From NCBI RefSeq assembly GCF_037975245.1, contig NC_092564.1, positions 13,728,484-13,792,483 on the forward strand: DNA of 64,000 bases, read 5' to 3'. The notes beneath the pieces were generated by a model. That model saw only the letters and a list, made by a program, of their open reading frames with translations. It was not told where the DNA came from and did no database searches. Positions 1 to 12,634 of this stretch are shown one piece after another (the stretch's first letter is position 1; every line of letters starts with the position of its first letter). Source of the DNA: Apostichopus japonicus (taxonomy: Eukaryota > Echinodermata > Holothuroidea > Aspidochirotida > Stichopodidae). The position numbers were made by a program, and so were the translations under genes.

Positions 1-2782
1 AAGTAATAATTAAGTTTGCATATTATTTTTCAAGCCTCAAGAAAGAAAAGTCAGACAAATTAAAGGCATGCAATTTTTACATCATCTTTTCTCTTTATCA
101 TGTTAATATTGTAAGTGGGAGTCTGTTGATATGTATCAATGTTTGGAGTGCAGGGATGCAGGTATTGATAACTCAGGATGGTGTATCATACTGCATCATT
201 TGTCCTGGGAGGGGTAATGGGGTGGGGGTAGGATGGGTAATGGGTTGGGGGTAGGATGGGTATGGGACAAGAAGAGAATTGAAGTTGATCACATCAAATA
301 GTGTACCCCAAGGTTTGTAGGTTATTTCTCTTGTATGGTACGGCAGAGCCGTTGATAGGAAAGTGGTCGACAGTTTCATTCACATTAGTCTAGCTGTCTG
401 ATGAATGGTATGGTAAATTAGAAGAAGCAGCCAGATGACCAGTATAATGAAATGAGGAAAGAAGACAAGTACGTAAAAAGAGCCACGTGGTAAATTTGTA
501 TTTCTTCATGTCGGCAATGAAGTAGTTTATGACACACCGTTTTGCCAGTGATTAACTACTAATCCATCGTTCATCGTTACATAACTTGCAAATTATGGAT
601 AGCGAGCTGCAGTTACATGGTGATGGAGAAAGAGGAAATGAAGTTTCAGAAAACTAGCTCAGACAGAAGTGAAATACATGAATTTATCATAACACACTTG
701 TCTGCATCCTCAGTCGTCAGCAGGTCCACATAGGAGCCCTGTTCTCGATGCAGTTTGTTCAGTGTGACAAAAGACAATCGCCTTCTTTTGTTTAACCAGC
801 ATCGAGATGTATTCACTTTCCATAAATGCTACCTTGAATAACTAACCATCATGCAATTTTTTTTCATCATAACCTCAAAATTTGCAATGTCCATTATATA
901 AACTCTCCCTCCCCCTACCCCCCCCCCAAATAAAAAAGCCCTCAAAATTCCAAAAGCATCATCAGTATTGCTATACCTTCTGTGCCATTCATGTGCCATT
1001 AACGAAGATGTACGATCGTGATCTTACTGGCATAAAGAAAAACGACCGTTTCACTAACAATATCCATCTTTTCCAATCTCCTTTCTCTTTTCTCTCTAGG
1101 TTGGTCTTCCTACGAAGCCAGTACTCAGTTGTATAATCTTGCACATTTAGGTGACTAATACAGTTTAATGCATCTTTTCAATTAGTGTGCATGCATTGTA
1201 CCCATTTCATTCACCTTTATTATTTTTTTTTTTTTGTCACCTTTTTCAGTGGATAAAAAAAAGTTGGAAAAGGGAACAATGTGAGGTTTTTTGAGTGTTT
1301 TATTGATTTTCCTCCTATATATATATTTTTTATTCAGTTTGATGGTAGTCAGTCATTGGGATTAGTAACCGCTGTGGATCGCATGTTTGAGTGTCTTATT
1401 AATTTCATTTTACCAACCAACTGTTCTGTGTCTATCTCACTACTTTTTTTTTCTTGATGAAGGTTTTTTTTTAATTTTGTGCCTTATTTTTAAAGAGCTG
1501 GCAGTAGTGGTTTTAGGTTTTATATCCAAGTTGATCAAGCGCAACTATAATGCTGAATATTTTCAGAAAAATTAGGGCAATAAAAAAAAAGGAAGAAAAT
1601 TAAGGAGATGACCGTTTGCTGCGTATGGCTTCTGAGTTCTCGTTAGATTGTTTGAAATTGAGTTTGGAATGTTCAGTTAAGATTGACAAGCTGACATAAA
1701 ACAAAGCCCTTAAAATAATCTTACCTGGACCCCAGTCCACCCCTTCTTCTGTGAGTTTTCTCTGATTCCTGAAATAGGTACCCAATAAGATGAATGGAAT
1801 ATGCTTTGTCATGTACTTTGGGACTACTATACACATCTCAATTAGGGTTCATGACCTCATTTCCTCTCTAGGAACAGGCTTGATGACCGGAGAGCAATTT
1901 CATAGTTTTGTTGTTGCTGTTAAGGAATAAAAACAATGGCTGACTGTAAAATATGATTACAGTCTTACAGTATTTGATATTGTTGATAGGATCCGTAAAG
2001 GGTCTATTTTGCTGTAATGGCCAAAACAAAAAGCAATTTTTATTCACATTTCAACAATTATAAGTCTCTGAAATGTATTAAGGATTTAGTGGCAAATTTG
2101 ATCTTAACAAGATTACAAGGTGACTGCAGATTGTGTAGGGCAGTCTACACTGTATTGTGTACCATGAAGCCATACTTCTCTTTGTAACTATTTGGGACTC
2201 CACTATATAATTCTCAGACCCATTTAAGATTTAGCAAATGTTGTGGATAGTTTCTTTGAGAGCGAAATCCATTGGATGTAGACAAATACCACAGTGTCAA
2301 TGCAAACCTTAAACAGAAAATGGAACAAAGACAGAGAATGTAAAAAGTAAACATATGGACAGTTTTGTTTTGCTGTTTAGTTACTCATTTAAGTCTGAAG
2401 TGCAGTTTTATCTCAGTAGATGTTGTACTGTTGAATCTGACTTGAGTCTCTTCCATGACATTGTCAATGTTTAAAACAAAATTTATAGACCTCCGTGTAA
2501 AGCAAAAACAATGTTTTTGCCTGGCACACTATATGACACATTAAGAGAAGGTAATTTATTTTGCAACTGTTCATGTCATCTCAAGTATTGAGGAAGTAAA
2601 GTAACAGAGTATTTTACATGTAATTTAGTAGTAAGATACTCTGGTTGCTAGATTCATAGTGCAGAAGGTAAACAGAATCTTAGTGGTGTGTGTGTGGACT
2701 GTATGTGACACCTGCTATTAAACATGATAACACAAAATTGCATCATAGTTGAAGTTCATACACGTTATGTAAATCCACCTTG

Positions 2783-3010
2783 GTGAGTAGAAGAACCCTA
2801 TTGCAATTGGTCAAGGTGATAGGTCACCTCTTGTGAGGTGAATGTGTGAAAAACCTTGTAAACACAATTGCAAAAGTAAAACTGTGGTTGAAATGATATG
2901 TGGCATATAGATCCACCTCTGTTTGATGCAATAACCCTATTGGAATTGGTGGAACTGAAGAAAAAGGTCATTTTAGGTCAACATAGGTCAAAGTCTGAAA
3001 ACCTTTTAAA
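2783..3010 (+). repeat. Two diverged units of an AGGTCA-rich dispersed repeat
   Basis: Two units (about 2783-2865 and 2904-3010) share a 'ccacct ... aaccctattg.aattggt' core followed by runs of AGGTCA or similar half-sites. A related piece with the same flanking words (a 'gatccacc' start and an 'aagtctga' end) lies at 45055-45135. The recurrence suggests an interspersed repeat family. The small open frame at 2898-3083 lies inside it and is probably not a gene. Confidence 0.45.
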
Positions 3011-5965
3011 TGAGATAAAGGAAGAAGCTACTGCTGTACTTGGTATGTTAATCAAACATAGTGTGTTTCAAGCACCCTGGTAACTACCATTGACAATCAC
3101 AAGTTTGTGTGCTGTCTAGTATGAAATGTTTTCATATCGATTGTAGCAAAGAAGTCACTAGCCTGTTGGCTTTGGACCCGGATGGATCCAAATTTGGTCA
3201 CCCTTCTTTCTTTAACGATGGGGTACAGACTGATTTCTGTCTCTGTCGCAGTTGTAAGAGTTCAAATGTACAAAGTAGGAATCAAAGTTATGAGGATGTA
3301 CAATCTCTTTTAAATTTCTAGCCCTCCAACAATCATGCTATTAAAAATGAATATATACCATGATCACTGTCAGCCCTTATCCTCAAAAGAAATTGTGTTC
3401 ATTAGATGAGAAACCCTAACTAATACCTATCTCAACACAAGTACTGGACTACTCTTGCTATAATACAGCGTTCTTTCTTTTTTTTTCTCAATCTAAATTG
3501 AGTAACTATAAACTCGTAATAGATTCCATGAAAGTGAAAGCAGGTCTTTTGTCTAATTTATATTGCGGTACTGAAACGTGAACCATACAGGGTATCTGCT
3601 CAAAGCAAGATTGCAAATGATCAAAGTAAGAAATGCCATCAGGATGCATTTTCCACGAAGCAAATTATTATATTAAATCGTAGTGAATAATTAAGGATTT
3701 CACGAAACTCTAAAAAATTCATCATCACCAATTCATGCTGTAATGTTGAATCCTGATCCATAAAAAGACATATCAGAAATGTTCAAAATTTTACTCTGTT
3801 CTCTTTTGTTGTTATGTAACTCACTCATTTGAACCAACGAATGCTGTTATATATTTTGAGCATTGCAAATTTGTTATTTTTTATTAACACTTATTTTGAG
3901 GAAATTCAATACAAAAATATTACTACACTGATATGATTGGATTTTTACTGTAAATTGATCAAAATAGATGAGTCAGGACTGAAACGAGCTTAAATTGTTA
4001 AAAATGAAAATATGAGTAAAAGCCACAAAAATCATTCTGGTTTACATCACACATATATATCCAAATATATGTGGCTGCTTAGCAACTGACTTCCAAATCC
4101 AATTACCTTTTAATCATCATCTTACATCCTTTATAGAAAAAAAAATTGTGATCCAAACCCTGGTGACAAATAATCTTTTTTCTTCTATCAGACATTCTTT
4201 GTACCATGCACACTGTGAAAACATCCTTTTCCTGCTGTAATACTGTGCTTAATTTACTGTTACGTGTGCTTCGTATCTCTTCAGTATACTTTCAGAGAGA
4301 ATTAATAATTAAAGTATAAATATTAAAGCCTGCATCCCACACAAGCCATGTTTTTAATTTAGTCAAATAATGCAAGCATCACAGACTATGGATTATGAAA
4401 GCATGAAAAGAAAGTGTTCAGTGAAGTGTGACCCAGCGAATGGAAATATATATAGCTATTGGCTTGCCTTGAATGTATAGCTTTTGTCATAACTGAACAT
4501 TCCATTAATTGTGGGTGAACGCTCTGCATCCAAATTTAGTTATAATGATGTAGGAGTAAAGCTGGAGAAAAAGACTCTTGTATTTCAAACTACTTAAAAG
4601 TCAAGATGATCAAATGAAATCATTTCAATGTGTTAATGTGGTGCTCTTGTTCATATATATGTTATTCTAAACTATGTTTAGTGACCGTAATGTCCCATCT
4701 GAGTTTTATGGATACACAGAGTAAATCTAAACCCCTTGTGATAGTAGCGGAGACACCAGAATTTCCAGAGTGGGGGTCGCTGGTGGGAGGGGGAAGAGGG
4801 GGGGGAGAGGGGGAATAGTGGATGGCAAGCAAGCACAAACAGTTTGGTGGGAGCAAATAGTTTGTTACAGCAGTAACCCACTCATATAAAGTACACAATT
4901 TTGTTTTACCAGAGCTAACCTGGGGGTAGGGAGAGAGACAACTTAGGAAATTGTTATGAGTGAAAGGTAACTGCCACATGCTCCCCTACTCAGGTGCCAC
5001 CACGGTGTGGTGATACATACCAGAATAGTTACATGTTGGAATGCTTCATCCGGCCGAGTTGAACAATTTGACCTTCCGCAGTGTTGCTTCAGCAGTGTGA
5101 CTTGGTCGAAATTCATATTGAGCCTAACGGAGAGAGCAGATTGGGCATTGCGATAGCACTGTCTTTGTGTCCACCCAGTTTTATTTTTCTAGACTATTTT
5201 AACATTTTTACTTCATCCTGCATCTCATACATGCTATCATTTTTTGTTGTTACCTGACCTGTACTGTACTGTAGGTGCGTCAGCTGTCAGTGGCCCTTCC
5301 TCCGGCCCTTCCTCTCCCCCACATTACCTCATTTATATCCTATTAAGCTCCTCTAAGGATCAGAGGGTGTGACACAGAGAGATTGGGGCAGGGAAAAAAT
5401 TGCAAAGTCAATTGGCTGGCAGCGTTTGTCTTAATTGCTATCATTCTTTTTCTTCATTTTATCATTATTACATCAATTTGTTGCTGATGTTGCCTCATGT
5501 CTTTGCTTTCAAGTTCATGCTTGCCCATAGTCAACAGAGTTGATACTGTACATGTGTAACTAAATGCATATTCATGCCATTGGTTATCGTGAGTCCATTA
5601 CTACCAACAGTTCTCAAGTCTGAAGCATTAACTTTACCATCCTCTTTCTTTCCATTCCATATGTCACATGTGCATTGTCAGTTCTGAGAAATTTGTATTA
5701 AACATATCAAGCTTAATGTTTTTTTATTCAGATCTGGACATTTGTGTTTATTTAATTCGAAAAGAGGGCCAATTTAAAATAGTTTTGTATGGCAGAGTAT
5801 GTGATGACCGATAGCCACCATGTTGAAGTAACGTTATATAAAGTCACTTCCTTTTAGAGGGTTACCGTGGACCTGTCAGGGAGTAGTAGGAAAGGTATCA
5901 CATGTTGATCTTTGAATATATATATATTTATATAAAAGTAGAGTCACATCTCTTTAACAGTGGGA

Positions 5966-6140
5966 TCTTACTAGAGCATGGGTTCATAATAAACAGCAGG
6001 CCCACAGGCCAAACCGGGACTGCAAAAGATTTCAATCTGGCCTGTGAAGAAACCTCAGACCACAATCTAGCTTGGGTGTGGAGCCCTTAATTGGTTAGGC
6101 TTGAGCACCCTACCAGCCTATCCTACAACTTCAATACATC
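5966..6140. mobile_element. Possible hAT-type transposon terminal remnant
   Basis: The stretch has the wording common at ends of animal hAT elements: repeated 'ggcc' words such as 'caggcccacaggccaaac', then 'tctggcctgtgaag', then 'gtgtggagccc'. No terminal inverted repeat pair, target-site duplication or transposase frame was found. Short open frames across it (5902-6285) show no family signature. This rests on resemblance only. Confidence 0.25.
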
Positions 6141-9100
6141 TGGGTATAAGTATAAGTTTGGTCCTTGTTTGGCCCTCTGCTCCAGCCAATGTTTTTCTCT
6201 GGTCCTCAAAGTTAATAACTCAAGAACCCCATACTGTGTACATTTCATACCCTATGATTTGGGTACAATACTAAGAAAGAACTAGAATATTAGTTATGTC
6301 TTATTATGTGTGTTTTTTTTCCTTGTTAGCGAACAAAATTCTCACAGGATTTAGGTAAAAGGGTCATATCCACTTAACAGGGAAAGGGTTATCCACATTA
6401 CAATACAAGGAAATCCACACAGTATAGTCTCATTTAGAAACAGACCTTTGAAAAATTCCTTTTCCAGTGTAGTTGCATTTTGTGTTTAATCTGCTACAGT
6501 TTGGTAGTACAATCTTGATCATTAAAGGAACGATAATTTACTTGAAAATGTAAAACTGTTTGTTACTTGAATCCTCCAAACTTTTGGATTTTGGGAGTTT
6601 TGGGATGTTTAATGTTAAAAATACATTAACTGTACAAAATGTGTACAGTTTGTTCTCTTTATTCAATGTTTCTGCGAGTAACTTGAGGCTAGTCCCATAA
6701 TATCCCAATTCACATGCTATGAAAGTTTTAAGTTATAGGCTTGTTTGCTACATGGATGTGTGAACCCAATATCAAAATTTTATTGCTTGTATGGGTGGCC
6801 TAACCTGCAAATTGGGCCAAGGCTGATAATATTGAGGCAAAGTAAACACTTTGTTAAGGATGTCAAGGTTTCTGCTTAAAGAACTTGAGTCAAATTGTTA
6901 TGATGGTTTTCCAACGAGTTGTTCCTGACTTCATAATTTCAGTGAATATTTATTCTGTCATATAGATTCCTGAAAATGTCAAATCTCGTTAGCCTATGTC
7001 CCGAGTTCTTGGAAAGAAAAATCTTGGTTTTGGAAAGAGAAAAATGATATCAACCTTTTGTACACGTAATTGGTCCATAGGAATAATTTAGCCGTGTTCG
7101 CGGAGTATAATGCTCTACCAAATGGACAGAATGCTATATATGCAAATTATGCAAAGGCTCATGTCACCTTTTGTACATGGAGAACCATAGTGAAATCAGA
7201 TTCATCAACCTCAAGTTGCTACACAAAATGACATTAATGTGAAATTGTGAATACTAAATTTTTCCCTGACACCTGACACAAAGTTTGCAAGCAATGACTT
7301 CAAGGTATACATACATATATATGTGTGTGAAAATGGATTGAGGACTATAGGAACATTGTAACAGACAGTTTAAGTATTACTATCCAGTAACAAGTAGACA
7401 ACTGTTCACATATAAAGGAACTTGGACTATGATCACACAAGTGGCATACTCAATGATTGTTCACTGATTCTTCAGGCTGAGAGACAAATGGAAAGTCGCA
7501 TATCACCTTCGAATCAAGTGCAAAATAACACGCTTGTAGCTTGATCTTACGTCACCAGCCTCCATGTGGATACGGAAGTCTGAATCAAGTCTCAAGAGCC
7601 TCATGTACGGATCAGAATGTTCCTGTGTTATGTACTAACGATACAAGACACTCAATTGCTGTTTCTTACGCTGCTTGTGATACCTATGAATGTCACAAGA
7701 TGCAGCCTAATTTCTCTGGCGAATTAATCTGTGAACTAGATGTGCGGCCTACAGCCTGCCGTGTTTATCGAACGCTTCGTAACATTGAATTAAACCCCAC
7801 TCAGTAGATACTTTTAGCAACTGATCAATGCTATAATCTGACTGGTTATCTTGAGTAAATCTGGTGGAAAAATGGATGTGTTTAAGCTTTGTGAGTCACA
7901 TGCTAGCCATGCTAGTTGAATGAGAGTCAGTTAAAGCTTGCCCAACTCACGAATTTCAGGTCACTCTACCTGGCAAACAATAGAGATCTAATCAGTCCCT
8001 TGTAGGTTGGTTCACGTATTGAGAAATCAGCTTCAAAAAACAGCTTGGAAGTGTTTGAATAAATTATATTGACCGACCAAACAAATATGTTTTATTGGGT
8101 GAACTGATGGAAAATTTGACAAAATTAGGCCACATATCCGGTATTAAATATTCTAATTAATGATGGTTCTGAAGATAATGGATTGGGGATGAAATACATT
8201 GGGCAATATATTTAAACATAGTGAACATGTTAGAGCTTGCAGATACTCCCAGATTACATACCATAGATATCATGTCTTGTTAGAACCTTGGAGGGTTGGG
8301 CAATTTGTCCCAATATATAGCTGTTTTTTCTATTTTCTGTTTTGCCTAAATCTGTATGCTCTTGTCTAATGTTTGAAGTGAGTATTTAAAACACCATGGT
8401 ATATATATCCAAAATGGAACTGACTCTTCTAACATGCTTGGGAAAGTTGTTCTTCATAAGCATCTTAATTGCAAACGATAAATAATCATAATGTAAAAAC
8501 AAGTTAAGAATCTTCTAGTCTCTCTTTTTATTCTTTTCATTTTTTTGTGGGGAAAGTAAAGAAGCAAATATTTAATGAAAACTGAGGGCCAAAAAAATGG
8601 AAACCAAACAGAAATTTGTTTTTTTTAATTGCCCAAGGAATGATGTAATGAGGCAAAAGCTGCACACTTGCCAGCGGAAGTACAAATGAATAATTTGTGG
8701 GACAAGAATTTTCTTTATTAGCTTAATACAGAGATAATAAGTGTGATAGATAGGAGTCGCAGAGGACTTACAACAAGCACATGTATGTAAAACTTAGTAA
8801 ACTTAGTGTGTAACTATGAAACAGGATACTAACTCACAACCTACTCCCAAAATGGCAGCTTTATTTGACAAATTCTAGTAAAATATTGCCCTATCAACCA
8901 AAATCTCTTTCCATTTCACTTCACTTTGCTTTGATCTACTTTGCTTCTCACCTCAACCATCCAAGAAAAGAAATATTAAAAGGAAGTTAAAAATAAAAAA
9001 AATTAAAAAAAAATCTTCAAACATGTGACCCTATCACTATATCGTGGATGATAAGCAAAGGAACATATACGCATCAAAGTACAGACAACTGGCAGACCTG

Positions 9101-9839
9101 TTTGTCGACAAATATTCATTGTGGTACATATATACAGACCTGCCATTGTAAAGTATAATTTATATCTAGCTGCCATTTGTACAGCCTTGATACAGAGATG
9201 TTATTTCTTGTCAATAGCCAATTAGATCCCTCCGTTATATAAACGCTTATCATATGAACACATATATATAGCCTCTCTCACACTGCATGACTAACTGATG
9301 ATGCATTCAGGCTGTTAAACGTTTCCCTGGTTGAATACCGATCAGGACATATCTTGCTACGAAACATTACATTTTTAGATTAATTGCGTTCCAATTCATA
9401 TTTTTTTGTTTGTTTAGTCTTTCTTTCTCTCTCACTTTCCCCCTTTTTAATTTTTTTTAACTCTTGCTGGTAACATTTGCTGTGTATGTTGTGTGCCAAT
9501 AGCTAACGCTGGTATATAAAGAAAGGAATAGAAAACTAACAGAGGCAATAATAAAAATGAAAAGGAGAAATATAGTATGGAGCTGTATGTAAGCAATGAT
9601 CTGCAAATTATGCAGGTATCTTTGTCATAATGATTTATTCAAAGTTAAAGCACTGTAACGGGAGAAATATATATATTTTTTTTATTACGATAAATGTTAA
9701 AGTCATCTTTGGGATAGTAAAGAGTTTTTGTTATGTGTAAGTGATATGCACATGACTCAAAATTGATTCAAGGATAGCCAGCTTGAGGGAGTGGTAATTT
9801 AGAAAATGTAACAGAAGAAAAAAATTGTTTGCAATAATT

Positions 9840-10333
9840 GGAAAGCAATGGAATACCTTGGGAATTTGGAAGCAATGGAATACCTAGGGAATTTGGAAAC
9901 ATTGGTATACGTAGGGAATTTGGAAACATTGGTATACCTAGGGAATTTGGAAGAAATTGGAATACCTAGGAAATTTGGAAGCATTGGTATACCTAGAGAA
10001 TTTGGATGCATTGGTATACCTAGGGAATTTGGAAGCATTGGTATACCTAGAGAATTTGGAAGCATTGATATATCTAGGGAATTTGAAGGCTTTGGTATAC
10101 CTAGAGAATTTGGAAGCATTGGTATACCTAGGGAATTTATAGGATTTGATATACCTAGAGAATTTGGAAGCATTGGTATACCTAGGGAATTTGAAGGCTT
10201 TGGTATACCTAGGGAATTTGAAGGCTTTGGTATACCTAGGGAATTTGAAGGCTTTGGTATACCTAGGGAATTTGAAGGCTTTGGTATACCTAGAGAATTT
10301 GGAGGCTTTGGTATACCTAGGGAATTTTTGATA
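9840..10333 (+). repeat. 27-bp minisatellite, about 18 units
   Basis: Tandem units of 27 bp with a core of 'ggtatacctagggaatttgg' plus a variable 'aagcatt' or 'aaggcttt' tail. The left-most units are the most diverged; those at 10195-10290 are nearly identical. Because 27 is a multiple of three, long stop-free frames appear on both strands and encode 9-residue repeats (for example GIPREFGSI on +). These frames follow from the period and I do not call them genes. Confidence 0.9.
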
Positions 10334-11324
10334 CAAGTCTTTTCTGCTATGAAATATATTTGACAAGTTGATATTGGCTCTGGTTTTAGTGTATTCAATT
10401 GTGCATTAACACAAGTTCACTGTTTGTATAACAACCTCATATGAAATAACATGCTGTAGGAAATGTGACTTTTATGAAAGTCTTCCTTCCAAACTGTTTG
10501 TCTGCTTGTTTAGATCTCTAAATTCCAAATCGTAAACGGTATTAATCATTATGTACAAAGGACAACATTGTGTTCATCCACACCTCACACCATGGAAGTG
10601 GTATCTGATTAATAGTTACATCGTGTACACAGTATGTATGACACAGCTGTTTGACCTACAGTATGCAATATAGAATCATGGAAGGTGTCCCAAGTTCACT
10701 AGATTTAAGAAAACACATTGGTTTAGAACATTAATGTGTATGAATTGGAAAAAACATGTTCTTGTATGATCATGTCATCATGTTGTGTGTGAAATCATCG
10801 TTTGAAAGCAAATATTTGTTTACGTATAGGTATGTATGAAAAGCTTAAAGGAGACACAAACCACAAGCATCATCATTATTGGTCTATGTGAAAGAGATAA
10901 ACGTCATGAACAACTTCCACCCTCCCCCTGCCCTCCCACTCCCCTCCCCTTCCCCAAACCATTACCCACAATGTGCAGGGGTGCCCCAGGAGTCCCTCAG
11001 GGGTGCCCCCAGTAGTCCCCGATGGGTTGGTTTTGAAATTTTGAACCAACGGATAACAAGTTCCAGACATACGTGTTTTTGCATGAAATATCTGAATGAT
11101 TACCAACATGGCTATATTTTTTAATCTGGTTTATTTCACTCAAAGAACTGTCATAGTGCCTTCTCTTTAACCTTTAATACAGTTATGGCTTTGCCTCAAA
11201 TAAGTGTAGTTTAGATGAAGTAAGGGTGAAGGACCCCAGCTAACACTCTTGGACAGAGATTCTAGCTGAAACCCTAGTGTTCACCACTGGCAAGTATTGG
11301 CTATATAAGGGGTTGCCACCGAGT

Positions 11325-11402
11325 AAGGACTGGATAACACAGTCAGTAGAATACAAAGACTTGTAATCATGAGGTCAATGCATTAGAATTCTGTGTAGCC
11401 AA
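11325..11402 (+). mobile_element. Decayed tRNA-derived SINE head (or tRNA relic)
   Basis: The sequence follows a tRNA plan: an A-box-like 'taacacagtcagtag', an anticodon-arm-like 'gacttgtaatc', then 'gaggtcaatgcattagaattctg', which matches a variable loop and a decayed B box (expected GGTTCGAATCC). The acceptor stem is not intact, so it is not a functional tRNA. A tRNA-derived SINE head, threonine-like by its TGT loop, is the simplest reading. Confidence 0.4.
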
Positions 11403-12499
11403 ATGCTTTCTGCTTCTTTCAATGTTTTGTTTGATTGTTAACACTGCATGGAACTGGAAGTGATGTCATGTCTAAGAATTGACCATTTGGATGATAAATC
11501 TATAAGATAGAGGATGCAACCTCTGTTTTGGGAGGTACAAACAGGCCTGGCAAGAGGGACGATCCATGAGGGCTTCAGTCCCTGGGACTGGGGAGAATTA
11601 GGAGAATAATAAGGCAACATAAGGATTTCAAAAAGGAGGCCCTGTGACCCTATTTGTCCACAAGGTCTGACTTGGCCCTCCAAGAAGGCACTTGATATGA
11701 ATTACGAATTTCATTAACCTTTTTTTCAGACCTGTAGACAATTCAAGTGTTATAATATTTGTCTTGAGGAATGGTTTGAATAAACACTGCTGCAGACACT
11801 GGACAGCATCCCACCATGTGTAAACCCATGCTTAAGTTACAGAATAATAATAATAATGTCTCTAAACTACAGGGTTGTGTTTTCATCAATATTACATGAA
11901 TTATGAAGGATTTATGCCTAATATTGTCAATATCCTAATATACCTGTTTGTCATATAGAAACTGAAACATTTAGATTTTTGTGGTCTGCCATTTCCATCA
12001 TTTTCCTTTTTATTTGCTGTTGTTTGCATGGTTTGGTGACCCATATGAGCTCTCTCCCTGGTATGCAGTAATACCCATGGCATGCTGATATCTGTTGACT
12101 GTTGGCTTGATTAGGACTTTGAAAGTCTATCTAAGGATTACAGATTTTGCATCTAGATTTTTGTATAACTTTGATCTGAGTTAGTTTTGAAAAAAAAAAA
12201 AAAATGTTTTGAATTTTTATTACAAAGGGAAGTCTTTATGCTGAGATGTTGCCATGACAGTATTTGGTCGTGGGAACTATAGGTAAGCAGGTACCATATG
12301 ATGTATGTATCTTACTACATTCTTTTACCTACGGCTGACTGATCGACTGTTCGGTGGCTACATATCACTTGGATGGTTGGAATACATATCCTTCTTCTAC
12401 ATTCTCTTTATTGTTTTGTTTGAATAAACTGGAATCATGGGATGACATCGTCTGCGAATCTAGACTCATCCTCTGCGTTTCTTCATTCTCTTCTTACAG

Positions 12500-12634
12500 G
12501 GAGTAATAACGCAGCCTGGTGGCAGCATGCATCTGGACTTGCCGGACTAACGCCAAACCTCTTCGGCTCGACACTAGGGACCCTGGGACAGACCCAAGAC
12601 GTTGCATCCTTTCAAAGCCTCCTGAAAGCAACTG
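12500..12634 (+). CDS. BAZ2B: BAZ2 exon a: N-terminal 'AWW' block
   Basis: The acceptor is a long pyrimidine tract ending ttcttacag; the donor is G|gtaggt. The exon reads GSNNAAWWQHASGLAG and then a Leu/Gly-rich stretch, resembling the human BAZ2B block around 'FPGAEWWR'. It starts two bases into a codon and ends with one base carried. The same frame stays open upstream to an ATG at 12442, so an unspliced first exon starting MTSSANLDSSS is an alternative to an upstream exon. Confidence 0.75.

Larger units (their letters stand above)
1..12499. other. Upstream non-coding region (intergenic or BAZ2 5' introns)
   Basis: AT-rich sequence in which I can support no coding exon. Open frames are short, mostly lack convincing splice signals and resemble no family I know. 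Human BAZ2B has roughly 120 residues ahead of the block matching the 12500 exon, so a 5' UTR exon or a short first coding exon may lie here or outside the window. Recognisable content is repeats, listed separately: AGGTCA-type repeats near 2.8-3.0 kb, a possible hAT remnant near 6.0 kb, a 27-bp minisatellite and a tRNA-like SINE head. No promoter could be assigned. Confidence 0.6.

Noticed and set aside
2898-3083. Small frame MWHIDPPLFDAITLLELVEL...
   Set aside because: Lies within the dispersed AGGTCA repeat and has no splice context or known relatives.
5271-5390. Possible exon after 'ctgtactgtag' encoding a Ser/Pro-rich peptide (SAVSGPSSGPSSPP)
   Set aside because: Suggestive of an N-terminal BAZ2 linker, but there is no clear donor before the frame closes and no recognisable similarity.
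9840-10333. CRISPR-like regular repeat array
   Set aside because: Units are contiguous with no unique spacers, and the window is animal DNA with introns.
9799-10398. Long open frames on both strands with 9-residue repeats
   Set aside because: Produced by the 27-bp period of a minisatellite; overlapping frames on both strands are equally open and there is no splice or start context.
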